Assembly (NCBI RefSeq): GCF_910591885.1
Contig: NC_063286.1
Location: forward strand, 3,968,001-4,032,000
Reading direction: 5' to 3'
Length of the DNA stretch: 64,000 bases
From: Bombus terrestris
Lineage: Eukaryota > Arthropoda > Insecta > Hymenoptera > Apidae
The notes below the pieces were generated by a model that saw only the letters and a program-made list of their open reading frames with translations, searched no databases and was not told where the DNA came from. The position numbers and the translations under genes are program-made. This document shows positions 36,865-50,900 of the stretch, in pieces. Each line of letters starts with the position of its first letter. The first letter of the stretch is position 1.

Positions 36865-39533
36865 TTTTCACTATTGAAAATTCTCGTATGTATTTTATCT
36901 GAATTATTTATTATTGAAATTATATTATTGAAATATTATTATCAGTAATAATACGTATATCATATATGCTTTCACAATATTTTATAAGCATACTTTTTTG
37001 CTTTCGATGATTTTAATATGTGTTGTACAATATAACCTATTCTATGTAGTTCTAATTTATATAGTAATCTATGTAGTTCTAATTTTATTAAGTCTAATCT
37101 TAGTAAAATTTTTACTACATAATTTTAACTTACAAGTTTTATAAGATATAAACAGATTGAAAATATTCCACATTTCCTTTCTGTATTAGATTATGTATTG
37201 TATTAATAATGAAATAAAAAAGAAATTGTATTTAATTACAATTACCATATTATTCCAAAATATATGAACATTAAAAAAACTATAAAGATAGTTTGTAATA
37301 TTTTTTGGAATTAATTAAAATCTATTTTTTTGGCAACATTTTATTCTTACATTATATTCTTACTATGAAAAAGCCTTTAAACTGCAATGAAACATGTTTC
37401 ACAAAGAACAATTTTTTAAATGTAGTAGATTCTTATTTCTTCTTTTCTCACATTTAAACATCATTTTATATACTTAATAGTAAGTTTATTATATGTTTAT
37501 TTAACATTATACAATGTACACTTGTCTGTTTTTATTCATAAGAACCCAAGTTATTTACATTTAAACATAACTCTTTAATATTTATTGCATTGCAATTTAA
37601 ACTATGCATAATTATTAGAATCTTTTCAATTCATATTAATATAATATTTATATGATGCCTTAAATATAGAATTTTATAACATAAACTCTTTAATGCCATA
37701 GTTAGTATCACATACAGTATGTCTTTGATAGCAATAAGATACAATAATATTTAGAAATATAGTACATAACATTTCTCCAAAACCAAGGTACATTAAATAA
37801 GATAAAAATTAATAAAAAATACAACTGTTTCCTTTCTGAAAACATACATACCAAAAAATTATAGAATTATTGTTATTTAAATAAGTATAAAAATGATTAT
37901 ATATTATTATTACATAAATATAAACAAATATAACACTTGAAATTATGATATACTAGATAATTGAAATTATGGCATACTAGATAAATAAAACTTTATTGTA
38001 AATAAACAAATCAATATTTAAATATTTAAATTTTATAAAATATGTAAAAAGGATTTAGTACAGATCTCAAATTTTTTAAATATATATTTAATGAAGTAGT
38101 TATTTATTTGGTTTTGGAATAATGTAACAATATACTTTTAAGAATATCAAATTTGTGACTCAATTTGTAAGGCAGGACTCACTCAGATGCATACTTCACC
38201 AGCACTGCTCTAATGCAAACATATATATTTCAAGTATTAGAAACAAATACAAAAAATATATAAAATAGGCATTAATAATATTGAAGCACATATAATTTAA
38301 TATATATGTTATGTACGTTTTTATAAAAATTTTAGGAGATACATACAAACTATAAGCATTATAGTAAATTTGCTGTAACAAAACTTCTACTTCTTATATA
38401 GTCCTACCTAATTTTCAGAGTGAAGATAATGAAATCGTGTCAGAATAATAAAAATGATAAAATTTGTGCGCAGATGACTAAAAAAAATTTTAACAAATAT
38501 GTGTTAAAATATAAAAATTTTAACTTTGATTTTCATATTTATCATCCCCATCTCTTTTAATATTAATATTTAATATAAAACTTTTTTACAATTTGATGAA
38601 TAAAGTTCGATACTAATATTTATGATATAATTAAGTACAACCGAAATATTAATACTAACAAATATGAATTGTAAGAAAAAAAGAATTACCATATTATTTA
38701 TTGTACATGAAACTGAATGTATCACATCTATGCGCGTTCTGCCTTGTAATATGATAAAATTTATAAAGAATAAAGGTTTCTTATTTGCAATCTTTGAAAA
38801 AAATATTAAAAAGAAAATTCTATATAAAAAAGTCAGTCCTAAATATTACTAGATAATTTGTACAGTTATATAATCACAATAAAAACAATTATTAATATAT
38901 TTTGAGGCACAATATATAATACTACACCTGAAACTTAGAAAAATGTTCAAATTTTCGTTGTTTATTCGAAGAAATATTGAAATTTTAAGAAAGGATTTGA
39001 TAATATATTTTATAGAAGGTAAGTAGCATGAAAATTGATAACTATAACTAGATAAATCTGTTATCTAATTAATAGTTGATGAAATATAGATAGCAAAATA
39101 ATATGAAAAGCAATTATATACTTTGATTACACTTAACATAATTACTATTGAGACTTTGTATTCTAAGTTTTGTTATAATTCAGTACTGCGATTAAGTTGC
39201 AAAAAATATTATTTTTCTCTAATGTAATGTTCTAATATGCTGCCGATTACTTTTAAGTAATCAACAATTCAAGTGCAAAGTGATGATATTATAATTTCTA
39301 CATATCGTTTACGTTCATGTGCATACGCACTAATTAAATACATGTATTGTACGTAAATTCATTATGATGACACATATTTTGAAAAATATTTGGAATAATC
39401 AATTAATTTGAAAATTGAACTTTTATAGAGTATGTTACGATAATATCGAAAGCTCAAAACCACATATGGTAAGAGTAACAAAGCCTCTTCTTTGCTTTTT
39501 AAAAATCCCGTTATTTGATGACATTAATGTTAA
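36865..39533. other. AT-rich spacer between NDUFAF5 and csw
   Basis: About 2.7 kb covers the NDUFAF5 promoter and the presumed csw 3' UTR. It contains a 24-bp unit repeated in tandem at 37937-37984, and a doubled CTATGTAGTTCTAATTT near 37042-37087. A small exon-like piece on the minus strand lies at 38183-38209 (see findings). No other coding sequence is recognised. Confidence 0.45.
37937..37984 (+). repeat. 24-bp tandem duplication (2 copies)
   Basis: Two adjacent 24-bp units, beginning TTGAAATTATGATATACTAG and TTGAAATTATGGCATACTAG, differ at two positions. This is a recent local duplication in spacer DNA. Confidence 0.85.
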
Positions 39534-42500
39534 TTACTTTGGCCTCAAACTATTAATAGGAGTGGGTAATGTAAAATGTGTTGACGTTGAAAGAGTTGTT
39601 GTAGTACATGTGGGGACCGGAATATCGCCTATAGTTGTAGTATTTGTTTCGCTTTTATATCGGATATTAGTATATTCTCGACCTAAATGAAGAGATTTCT
39701 GTAAAAACAATAATAGATACAACATAAATCGATATATAGAAGCTGAGAAAATATAATTAATTAGTTTTATAATAATTATAATTACTTGCTCTGCTTGCAT
39801 CCGTTGAGATACAGTTTCAATATAGTGTAATACAGCCAGATAAACAAACTTATATTGCGCTTCTGTTTGAACCATTCCTGACCTTTGTGAACGTACTCTT
39901 TGGATTGTTCTCTGAATATCAATTTCACAATCCAATCCTACAAATATAACATATAGAAAATCTTGGACAATTAGCGAAATAAAAATTTTATTACCATGCC
40001 GTTTGATTTGATCAAGAATCATGTCGATAACAATAAATGTTCCGGTTCTACCAATTCCAGCGCTACAATGTACAAGAATTGGTCCTATACATGATGCAGT
40101 TCGACCGCTTGAAGCAAGAGAAGCAGCAATTGATTCTTGTCTCGCATTAACGTCGTGAAGAAAGTTCAACACGCATCCAGGATCTGATGGAACACCATGA
40201 TCAGGCCATGCCTAAAATGTTAATATAATGCAATCAACTTTATTTTTTTTAAATATGTGAGCATTTCATAAATAATAATAGCTATAATAGGTACTTGAAA
40301 ATGATAATGGTAAATCCGTCTGGATTCTGTGAAACCAGATCTATTTCCATGTAATAAGAATTCTCGTAATGTATAATCTGCTGTTGAAGTACGAGACAAA
40401 GCACGCACTTTCCATTCACCTCCATATTCGGTAACTTCACCTTCCTCTGGCCAATATCGAGCACATTTATTCTAAAAAAAAATATACATATTTTTAAAAT
40501 AAAATTTCAATTAAGGTTGAATAGTTTTAAATACCATACCTTTCCTCTTTCCATTTCTTTAGTCGTCATAACTATCACTCGTGTATTTTCTTGATATACC
40601 ATATGCCAGAAATCTTGAATTGTATTTAAAAGGCAACCTTGTGTTGCAATATAACATTTATTAAATGAACCACCATCACCACACGTATTAATTCCACTAG
40701 CTTGTCCATCTCCTTCTTCGTTCTATAAATATATATACATATGCACCCACATATAAAAGTAGATTTTAATATTTATATAAAATACTACAAATATTAAATA
40801 AATTTACCCTAATATAGTTAGCATTAATATAGTCAGATCCAGGAATATTTGGATCAACATCCTTCAAACGTACTCTTGTATGATCAACTATAGAACAGTT
40901 ATTAAAGTTTATGTACAAACACAATTAAATTAAAAAAATAAAGAAAGAAAAAGATCATACATGGTAAGATGTTTTTATATCGATTTTTCGCTCGATTTTC
41001 AGAACGTAATCCTTCTTTCCTGGAAAATAAATGACGACATTCTAACTGTTGCAACGACTCAAATTCTTCCCAGAACCCGGCTTTTCCTTTACCACGCCCT
41101 GCTCCGCCTTCATTGCTACCTGTGGCACCATTCCACAACCATCCATTTGAACAACCATTTTCTTTATGTAACTGTCTTACTCTACTTTCAATGCCACTGG
41201 CATTTATACGAGTAGCATTGAAAGGTTGTCTAGAAAATAATAAATATATTATGACAATATATATATTCTATCACACATATAGAAATTAATAAGTTTTTAT
41301 ATTACCGTAAATGGACAACACTTCCACTTGTTTCAACCATTGGATTGCGTTTATAATGTTCTATCAGATCACTTAAGCTATCAAACTTATCACCTCCTCC
41401 AACATCATATTTATTATCCTGCAATATACATTATTACAGATAATGAAATGTCAAAGATTTGATATTTATAAAAATATTAAATATAATGAAGATATACAGT
41501 AAAAAATACAAAATGTAATTAACCTGAGATCGTATTATAACGTGTGTAACACGATCATCTGTACGAACAGATAATACAAAGTCACCAGGTTTACTTTGTG
41601 ATTCACGAACCAGAAAAGATCCATTTTTACCTCGCTCCAGCATTAAACGTTCTGCTTCTTTAGCTGATAAATGGCCATGGAACCACCTTTACCCATATTT
41701 TACTATTAACACATACCATGCTATATGCGTGCATTTGAAGTAACAATAACAAGAAAATATTCCAATACATAAAAAACTTTGTTGTAATGTTTATTATGCA
41801 AGATATTATGTATATATTGTTTTTATTGTACAAATACCTTTCAGTTGTTGGATCTGCACAATTCAATGGATACTTCAATTCAATAATTTCTCCATTTTTT
41901 TCACGTAGTTGTCCTCCATTTTCCATATAAAATTGTACAAGTTCTGATAATGTTGCAAACTTTTCACCACCGTAAAGATCATAAAAGTCCCCTGTATTTT
42001 GTATTTTAATATGAGTCACTTCACCATTCCGTCTAAGGATAATATAAAGATATCAAATGTCTTATAACTATATAAACAGATAATCTTTGTGATATATCAT
42101 GTACATACCTAACAGATAATGTAAAGTCACCAGGATTAGATGAACTTGGACGTGCCAAAAATGAACTATCATAACCCCGTTCCATTAATAAACGTTCTGC
42201 TTCTAAACCCGATATATTCGGATGAAACCATCTGTAATAAAAATGTTTATGTTTCTGTAGGATAAAAACCTTTTTCCAAAAAATTATAATAAGCAAAATT
42301 TTTATTTCAAAACAATATATTGTAAGTTTAATTTAATTTTAAAAACCTATAATCTATTTAAATTACTTCTTTTTATATCTAATATTTTATAGATCTATTC
42401 TAATATATTCAACCTTTATTCGTTATTTATTATTAATAACGGTGATATAAACGAATAATGATGCTACAATAATATGATTAAGCACGCTGTATGTAAATAA

Positions 42501-42793
42501 TTGGAAAGTTTCATTTTATAATGACAAAATATAGGACACAAAATAACTATACAGAGTATAAATATGTGTAATCAATGTACACATAAAACGAAATTATTGT
42601 ATCCATTTTTGGACATGAAGAATTCACCGATACTAATTAATTTAAGTGCGCATAATTTACCTCTGAATCTATTTAGCTAATCTACGGTTAGCACCAAAAA
42701 ATAAGTAGGCTTGTTCACAGATCGTTCGTGAATTATGATAATTATATATTTTTTATGCAAGTATAAAAACGTGCCTCACCTGCGAGATGCCAT
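39534..42793 (-). CDS. csw: Tyrosine-protein phosphatase corkscrew (SHP2 / PTPN11 orthologue)
   Basis: Twelve minus-strand exons: 42780-42793, 42109-42231, 41838-42032, 41524-41686, 41306-41418, 40961-41229, 40808-40887, 40540-40722, 40295-40471, 39995-40211, 39786-39937 and 39534-39698; 616 aa. The start MASRRWFHP is almost identical to SHP2. Two SH2 domains are intact (SSFLARPSSSNPGDFTLSVR; GSFLVRESQSKPGDFVLSVR). The PTP domain shows NKNRYKNILPFDHTR-type sequence, the WPD loop (AWPDHGVPSDPG), the catalytic P-loop HCSAGIGRTG (Cys near residue 488) and QSQR..Q-loop QTEAQYKFVY. A GREYTNIRY site matches the SHP2 C-terminal phosphotyrosine that binds Grb2. Known role: positive signalling from receptor tyrosine kinases to Ras/MAPK. 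Differences from SHP2 include a Gly/Asn-rich linker before the PTP domain (NGATGSNEGGAGRGKGKA) and about 10 extra residues before the P-loop. The long insert of Drosophila csw is absent. Confidence 0.96.
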
Positions 42794-44719
42794 GTCGTGA
42801 TTCCAACTATGACCAGCTGGTAATTAATAATTCATAACGCTTCATCGATGTTCGCACTTATAATATGTAATTATAATTAGTTTCAACTTAATCTTAATGC
42901 TAACTATACATCGCTACAATCTTTGACATATTCACTTCACATAAAAACAAAAAAATACCGAAATCACTAAAAGATTTTGCCATCGATCCGCAGTATTTAG
43001 AACGGACACTTGCAAAGCAAACCTAATGGTTGTACTTAATGCCGATTTCATAAAATTCCTTATGTTATAAACAAATAACTTTATTTTTAATAACAATATA
43101 TGCCGTTTAATTGTTTTTTAAAATTATGTTTTTATAATTGCAAGTTAAGAAACTGAATCAATTTATAATTCCCTACGTATGATAATATGCGAGTTATTAA
43201 ATTAATTTTTTAATATTGTCGTGTGACTTGGGGAATTTCAGTTTGGATTGTTGCCCGTAAAGTGCTAAAGCACTTTGCACATATTTAGGAGTTTTGGATT
43301 AATCAAAGTTGATGATTAACGAATGGTTTGGAAAAAACACAGAAGGAAACACAAACTTAAATGAGTTAAGCTTCAAATAAATAACTATATTTTAATCAAC
43401 TAATTACAGATTGAGAAATTTTTAATCTGTTATGATTTTCACGTTTTTAGAATAGCGTTCGAACGTCGCGATTAGCTTTACAATTCTGTCTTTTCTATCA
43501 TTGTTCAATCTATTTATGTCTTGAAATTTTACCTAACAAATGCAATTTGTTTATGGTCCAATAAAAAAAATTGTTATTGGCTAATATCAATAACAATTGT
43601 TCCCATTGGAATTTATCATATAATACAGCGAGGATTTATGTCCTGGCAATGTTCTTTTCGTGATAACTTCTATGATAACTAACTAAACAAATATACAAAT
43701 TGGAGAGTGATTATAATTATCACTGATAAATAATTTTACAGTTAATCAATATCTACTTAGATAAATTCTCTTTTTTCGTTGCTCCGGCTACGGTACTTTA
43801 CAATTTGAATTTGACGCGAGTTGGTTCACGCAGTGTTCAATAGAGGGTATACACGACAATATAAATTCAATAACGATATCCTTAACTTTAAACATTATAT
43901 TTAGTATATTTAGTAAATACTTTCTATATTTATAAAAGGAATTCTGTACTATCACTATATGTTATATATTAATAATCTAATAATATAAAAAATCTAATTT
44001 CATATACATTACATTATTTCTAGAATTTCATATACGAATTTTAACAGTTTTATATAAAAATGATTAATTATTTCAGACAATATTAATATAAAACATATGT
44101 TATTTAATAAATAACTATAATTTATTATAAGAATAGATTCACATATAAATAGAATTGTACAGATATAATAATAGATATGATAGAAATATATAATAATACC
44201 TATCTCATTTAAAAATAATTATATGGTATAACTATTATGTAATTTAGAAAAGAAATACCAATATAAAATTATCTTCACAATGTAATAAAAATAGTAAAGT
44301 AATTTAAAATACAATAAGAAAATTGGTTTTTAATCAAAGTTAGAGACTATATAGTACAATGAACAATCATTTATATTAAAGTATATGTTTTGTTGAGCGT
44401 TGAAAAATGTATTCTCTAATCTTATTATATGATGCCTCGTTATTGCAGGTTATTGTGATAACTGTAAAAATTTGTATACTCCATTGAATATAAATTTTTA
44501 CTTCACTTGCATGTTTGATTTTCTTACATTGATAGATTGCGCTGTAATCAGTACTTAAGTGATTAACTCAGTCGATTGTCGATAACGCCGGGTATGAAAT
44601 ATCCGTATGTTTTGTATATATCTTAAAGGATACATTTAACATTTGTCGTATGTTGTTTGATTGCAAATTACTAAATATTTAGTTAATAAAAATAGTTGAA
44701 GTTTTTTTTTAATGTAAAG
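42794..44719. other. Divergent intergenic region csw / ifc
   Basis: It carries the 5' regions of two head-to-head genes. Two strong short hairpins are visible: an 8-bp-arm palindrome at 43259-43276 and an 11-bp-arm inverted repeat at 43569-43598. CpG-containing patches at 43450-43475 and 43780-43860 may be promoter fragments. No coding sequence is recognised. Confidence 0.5.
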
Positions 44720-46602
44720 ATGGGTCAACACGTTTCGAGAACTGATTTTGAGTGGGTTTACACAGAAGAACCTCATGCATCACGACGTAAAATAATCTTA
44801 GGTATGAATGCAATGTATTATAAACGATTAAAATTTTATCAGCATTTTTAATTTACTTTTGAAATAAAAGTTTGATTTATTAATGTTTAAGAAAATATAA
44901 TAAATAAAATTAACAAATACCGAATGATATTAACGTTCCAAAATACAATTAGTACGTAGTTATATCTTCATGCACAGTGAATTAAATTTTATACATTGAT
45001 AATTTTTTACGATACATACTGTATATTTTTATTTATGAGATATTTTAAAATGTTTTTTTGTACTTTTCAGAAAAATATCCACAAATAAAAAAATTATTTG
45101 GATGTGACCCAAAGTTTAAATGGGTGGTAACAGGGATGGTCTTAACTCAGTTTATCTCCATATATTTTGTAAAAAATTTAAGTTATCCAATGTTGTTCCT
45201 TCTAGCATATTGTTTTGGAGGTGTAATTAATCATTCTCTTATGTTAGGTAAGTAGAAAATATTTTTTAATTAGTTTGTAAAATATTTAACATCTCTTGAA
45301 ATATTGTGATTATTGCCAAGTTTATATGAAACAAAAAGATTATCTAATTATATACATACTATAGTAAAAAAAAAGAAATTTTCTTATATATAAAAGCACT
45401 CATTAAAGCTTTTATGATTGTAATTCAAGAGAATTATTTTTTAAGAGAAATGACTCATTAATTCTTATCTAATAGATTATTATATTGTCATGATATAACT
45501 AAATCATCTAATTTCATTATTTTTGCTCAAACATATATCTATATGATTTTTATTCAATATTAAATATAAAATTTAATTATTAATAAATAATTTAAGTATC
45601 TTGTCATTTTATTTGTAGCAATACATGAAATAGCACATAATCTTGCTTTTGGACATGCTAGACCCAGAGCTAATAGATTATTTGGATATTTTGCTAACTT
45701 ACCTATAGGTATACCAGTATCAGTCAGCTTTAAAAAGTATCATCTTATACACCACCGTGTAAGTAAAAATAAAATATATTTTAGAAATATAAATATAAAT
45801 GTAAATATAAATGGAATAAAACAATATTATAAATATTATAGATATGTATAATACATATTAATAAATAAATTGCAGTATCAAGGTGATGAAAAATTAGATA
45901 CAGATTTACCAACACTACTAGAAGCAAAATTATTTTGCACAACATTTGGAAAATTCTGTTGGTTATGTCTACAACCATTTTTTTATGCATTTAGACCTCT
46001 TGTTGTTTATCCAATGGCACCTACATTAATGGAATATATAAATTTAGTAATACAACTTACTTTCGATAGTTTAATATGGTATTATTTTGGTAAGAGTTTG
46101 GTAATAATAATAATATCACATTAGTATGTTATTACACAAATATTATATTATAGGTGGAAAACCTTTACTCTATTTACTTTCTGGATCAGCAATGGCAATG
46201 GGATTACACCCTGTTGCTGGACATTTTATATCAGAACATTATATGTATAGAAAGGGTTTTGAAACTTATAGTTATTATGGCCCACTAAATTGGATTACAT
46301 TTAATGTTGGATACCATAATGAACATCATGATTTTCCTGCTGTTCCTGGTTCTAGATTACCAGAAGTGAGTGTAATCCATTTTAACAAAGAAGAGCATTT
46401 ACATTATTGAGTATCTATTTCTATGAAAAGTATGTTATAAAAATATTTTACTTTTTTCTAGGTAAAACGAATTGCTTCCGAGTTTTACGATAACTTACCA
46501 CAGCATAACTCTTGGGTTTCTGTTTTATATGATTTCATTATGGATCCTGATATAGGTCCATATGCAAGAATGAAACGAAAACATAAAGGACTTACTTCAT
46601 AA
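44720..46602 (+). CDS. ifc: Sphingolipid delta4-desaturase (infertile crescent / DEGS1)
   Basis: Exons 44720-44801, 45071-45247, 45619-45758, 45876-46089, 46154-46365 and 46462-46602 encode 321 aa. All three histidine boxes of the membrane desaturases are present: HEIAH (from His89), HLIHH, and HNEHHD near the C-terminus. These hold the di-iron centre that introduces the delta4 double bond, turning dihydroceramide into ceramide at the ER. Several hydrophobic segments are visible (TGMVLTQFISIYFV; MLFLLAYCFGGVI). The N-terminus MGQHVSRTDFEWVYTEEPHA is family-typical, and Gly2 could be myristoylated as reported for mammalian DEGS1. The C-terminal part (PHNSW-like QHNSWVSVLYDFIMDPDIGP) is also diagnostic. 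An AATAAA at 46725-46730 is a good poly(A) signal candidate. Confidence 0.96.
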
Positions 46603-47966
46603 AAAATTAAAAATTATTTAATTTGTTAATAAGTAATCTTGTGATTAGCATCTGAAGCTTAATATTGCACAAAGTAACAAAAATTCTCTTTAATTTATTG
46701 TGTTATATACATATATTCAGTATTAATAAAAAGCATACTCATTCTATGCTATTAGTAATCCATTTTAAAGAGGCAATAAAATTTTTTGCCTTTTTTATAT
46801 TTTTGAAATATTTATGAAATCATATAATTATGTAAGTAAAAGATGCTAAATCGTGAACGATTTTCTATTTCTCATTGTCTGTAAATAATTATAATAAAGT
46901 TGTAATAAAGAATACCGAATGTGTAACAAATGATTAAGAATATTACATATATTTTTTTAGGCAAATGTCTATATAAATAAAATTTCGTAATTTTGTAATC
47001 TAGTCATAATGAAATAAATTCTTTGTTGTAGACAATAATTATATAAAATGTAATATAAATATAAATATATATATTGAAGTATTATTCTCATATTGTAAAT
47101 TTATGTTCAAATAATTATAAATAGATAATTTATAATTATTGTGTGAAACCGTTTGATTAATTATATCTTGACATATAATTATAATTATATTTTAATCAAT
47201 TTTTGAATTCGTTACAGTTACTCGTCAATATGGAATTTTTAAATTGTGCGCAATTTCCAATTTACCAACTTATATATCTTAAGATTCCTGTTTAGTATTA
47301 ATGGTAGTTCATATCTACTTTTCTATCGCAAATTATATTTTTATACAATTAATATATTTCTTATATTGATTATGCACATATGATTGTTGAACTTGAATAT
47401 TGGTAATTTTAGGAAACTTAATTTTACTGACCTTTATGTACAATAGTGACAAGAGATAAAAGTATAGTATCAATCATATCATGTAATTAAATTTTATTGA
47501 AAAAAAATCGTCGACATTCACTGGCCACTTTTTCGAAACGCCATAGCTTCATGAAAAACAGTGAAATTATATTTTGTATATCTTTAAATATAATTGTAAA
47601 GTATACATTTATTAACTAAAACATAAAACAAACATGCCCTCCTATATCTGTTTTATCTAAGGATGTTATGGAATAGACAACAAAAGTAAAATATCATTTC
47701 AGTTCGAAAAAATAATTCTTATTTTGTATTATTTAATACATATTGGTATACGTAATGTTGATGACAGAAGATAAATAATAAAAACAAAATAATATTTGAC
47801 TATTTATCGTAATATGATTCCTTGTAATAAAGAAACTGTCGACCTCCTATGTACACTTTGTGTGCAAAGTGTCTGCAATGGTGCATCGGTTTGATAATGG
47901 TAAAAATAATGTTTACCTGAATGATATAATTGTGCACATATGTATATCTATAATACAGTGAATAGA
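46603..47966. other. Spacer between ifc and the DHHC gene
   Basis: It contains the ifc 3' UTR and the DHHC promoter region and is AT-rich throughout. A perfect inverted repeat ACACTTTG..CAAAGTGT with a 4-bp loop lies at 47853-47872, about 95 bp before the DHHC start codon. Nothing else is distinct. Confidence 0.45.
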
Positions 47967-50900
47967 ATGGGAAAGCAAAACGGATCTTGTTGCTGGTTTG
48001 TGAAAGCCGCAAAATGGATACCAGTTATTTTTATTTTGACGATTGTCTTATGGTCGTATTATGCTTATGTGGTGCAGTTATGTTTTTGTAAGTGTTTTCA
48101 TAGATTTTTCTTCTTAATAGCAAACATTTTGTAACGAAAATAAAATTTCATTATTATTTTCAATCTGTAATACACATAAAAACTTTTTATGTATATCATG
48201 TACACTAATTTTGTCTCTTTTTCCATTTTAGATACTGTAGATAATTATGTTCAAAAAGGTTTGTACAATTACTAATATAATATTTTTAATAAAAATATAC
48301 TTCTGTTAAAAATTTACTGACTTTATTGTCTTTTTATTTTCCAACAGCTTTTTATTTGTTTTTTTACCACATCCTGTTTCTATTATTTTTATGGTCTTAT
48401 TGGCAAACTGTATTTACAGACCTAATAGAAATACCATACAAGGTAAAATTTGATCTATACAACAATTACAATATAAAAGTAACATATGTATATAAAATAT
48501 TAATAAAATGATGTTTTGTGCAGTTCAAAATACCAGATGCAGAAATGGAAAAATTTCATCAAGCTGGAACGGAAGAAGCACAGAAGCAAATCTTAGAGAG
48601 ATTTGCACAAGGTCTTCCAGTTACAAATCGCACTATAAAAGGAGGTATAATGTTTACTTTTTGATATTTGTATATTAAGGAAATGTATTGTATGTAAAAT
48701 ATATATTTTAGTCATACGTTTCTGTGAGAAATGTCAATTAATTAAGCCAGATCGAGCACACCATTGTAGTATATGTAGTACATGTGTTTTAAAAATGGAT
48801 CACCACTGTCCATGGGTGAACAATTGTGTAGGTTTCCACAATTATAAATTTTTCATGTTGTTCCTGGCATATGCCCTTCTTTATTGCATATTCATTACTG
48901 CTACATCGTTACAATATCTCATACGTTTTTGGAAAGTAAGTATACAATTTTTTTAGATATTTCTGCTAAATTACCAGTTTTAATAAATTATAAAAATTAT
49001 AAAAATATAATTTAATTACATTTTTTTAATGTTTTAATATTTTATTGTTTCCTTTTTAATCTTTAAATATAATTGAAATGTATCTAAAAAACTTCGTACA
49101 TTGTTTTTTAATCTTATAATAATGCAAATATTTTCTTCATAGGGGGAATTGGATGGAATGGGTAGATTCCATCTATTGTTCTTATTCTTTGTCGCATTGA
49201 TGTTTGCAGTTAGTTTAACTTCCCTTTTCTCTTATCATTGCTACCTTGTTTTACATAATAGATCTACATTAGGTAATTAAAAGCATGTTATACAAAAGTT
49301 ATTTAATGTTTTATAAAATACTTGTAATATGTACTAAATGTTATGAATTATTTGTAGAGGCATTTACACCACCTATGTTCCGCACAGGAAAGGATAAGGA
49401 TGGTTTTAGTCTTGGAAAATACAATAACTTCCAAGAAGTGTTTGGTGATAATCGCAAACTATGGTTCCTTCCTATTTTTACTAGGTAAGTTTAAGAAGTA
49501 TTTAGCAATTCACATTTCAATTCCTATCATAATAATATAATAAATATAATTTTATCATAAGACTATGAACCATTTGCACAATATACAGATGTGATGAATT
49601 TAGTACACTTGTCGTATTTATGTAGTAATTACAATTTATACTTATGAATCATGTAAAAGAGCATGTGTATCCTAATATACATACATGAATGTATATATAA
49701 TATAATACTGCAAATTTATAAATGTTATCGTCTCATATGTATATTTCAGGAAATTTAATTCTTTCTATTATTAAATATAATGATAGTAAATAGTACTTAG
49801 ATATACAAATGTTTTCACCTATAGCACTATCTGTTGTACTGTATGCTTTTTTGTTAAGTGGTAATATAGTTTCATGGAAAACTAATATTATATTCTAGAT
49901 AAAACTGAAGAAAATGGTAAAAATGTAAATAACATATGGGGTGTTTCACGCAACTGTCCCATGGAACAAGTTAGTGTAAAATAGTAGAAGATAGAAGAAA
50001 ATTTCATTAGGCAAAATTGAAAGGTTTTGAGTGATACGTTATGTGATGCATGTGTCTTCTCCAAAAGTAGTAATGTTCCAAAAATTTCAATATCACCTTT
50101 ATTACCTTTACATTATCCTACATTCTTTATAAAAAGATATTAACCTTTTTGGGTTGAAAAATCATTAGTTTAAAAGATATTTTAACTTTAATCTTGTAAA
50201 ATTTATCGTATGTAAGATAAGGAAAATATTAACAAAAAAATACTATGTTGTCTTTCCTTACAATGAGTTGAAATCTTTGAAATGCTATTATTTCTGGAAA
50301 AGATACATACATAACGTGATACATCTCTCGAAATCATTTAATTTTTCTAACAAAAATTTTTTCTATCTTCTGGCGTTTTAACGCTATGACTTATCCCGTA
50401 AGACAGTTGTGTAAAACACCTTGTACAATATAGATTATATAAACTGCCTTAAAAATCAAATTATGTAAATTAATTTTGTACTGCATTCAACATTAAATAT
50501 CAAAAAAAAGTCAAGAATGATTTTAATCTTTATTCATAATACATATTACATTTTAATAATACATATCATTTATTTTCTCAATAATTCTATATTAATTTAT
50601 GTTTGTCATAAATATATAAATACAATAGTAATTGCCGTTAAAACGCGATGGATACGTTGAATGTGTTTTAGTCTCGGAAATGGTGTCGCCTATCCAGTAC
50701 GTGCGCAACATCAAGGCACATCCAATACTTATGACTCCATGGGCAGTACCCGAAACAGGTCAGCATTATAGAAATCTACAGTGCCAATATAATGATAGTT
50801 ATATATAAATCTTACTATGGAACTCCTTAATATTGTTGATTAAAAGGCAGTTAATATTAAAATAAATAATATATATTGTTATACATTTGAAAAATGTTTA

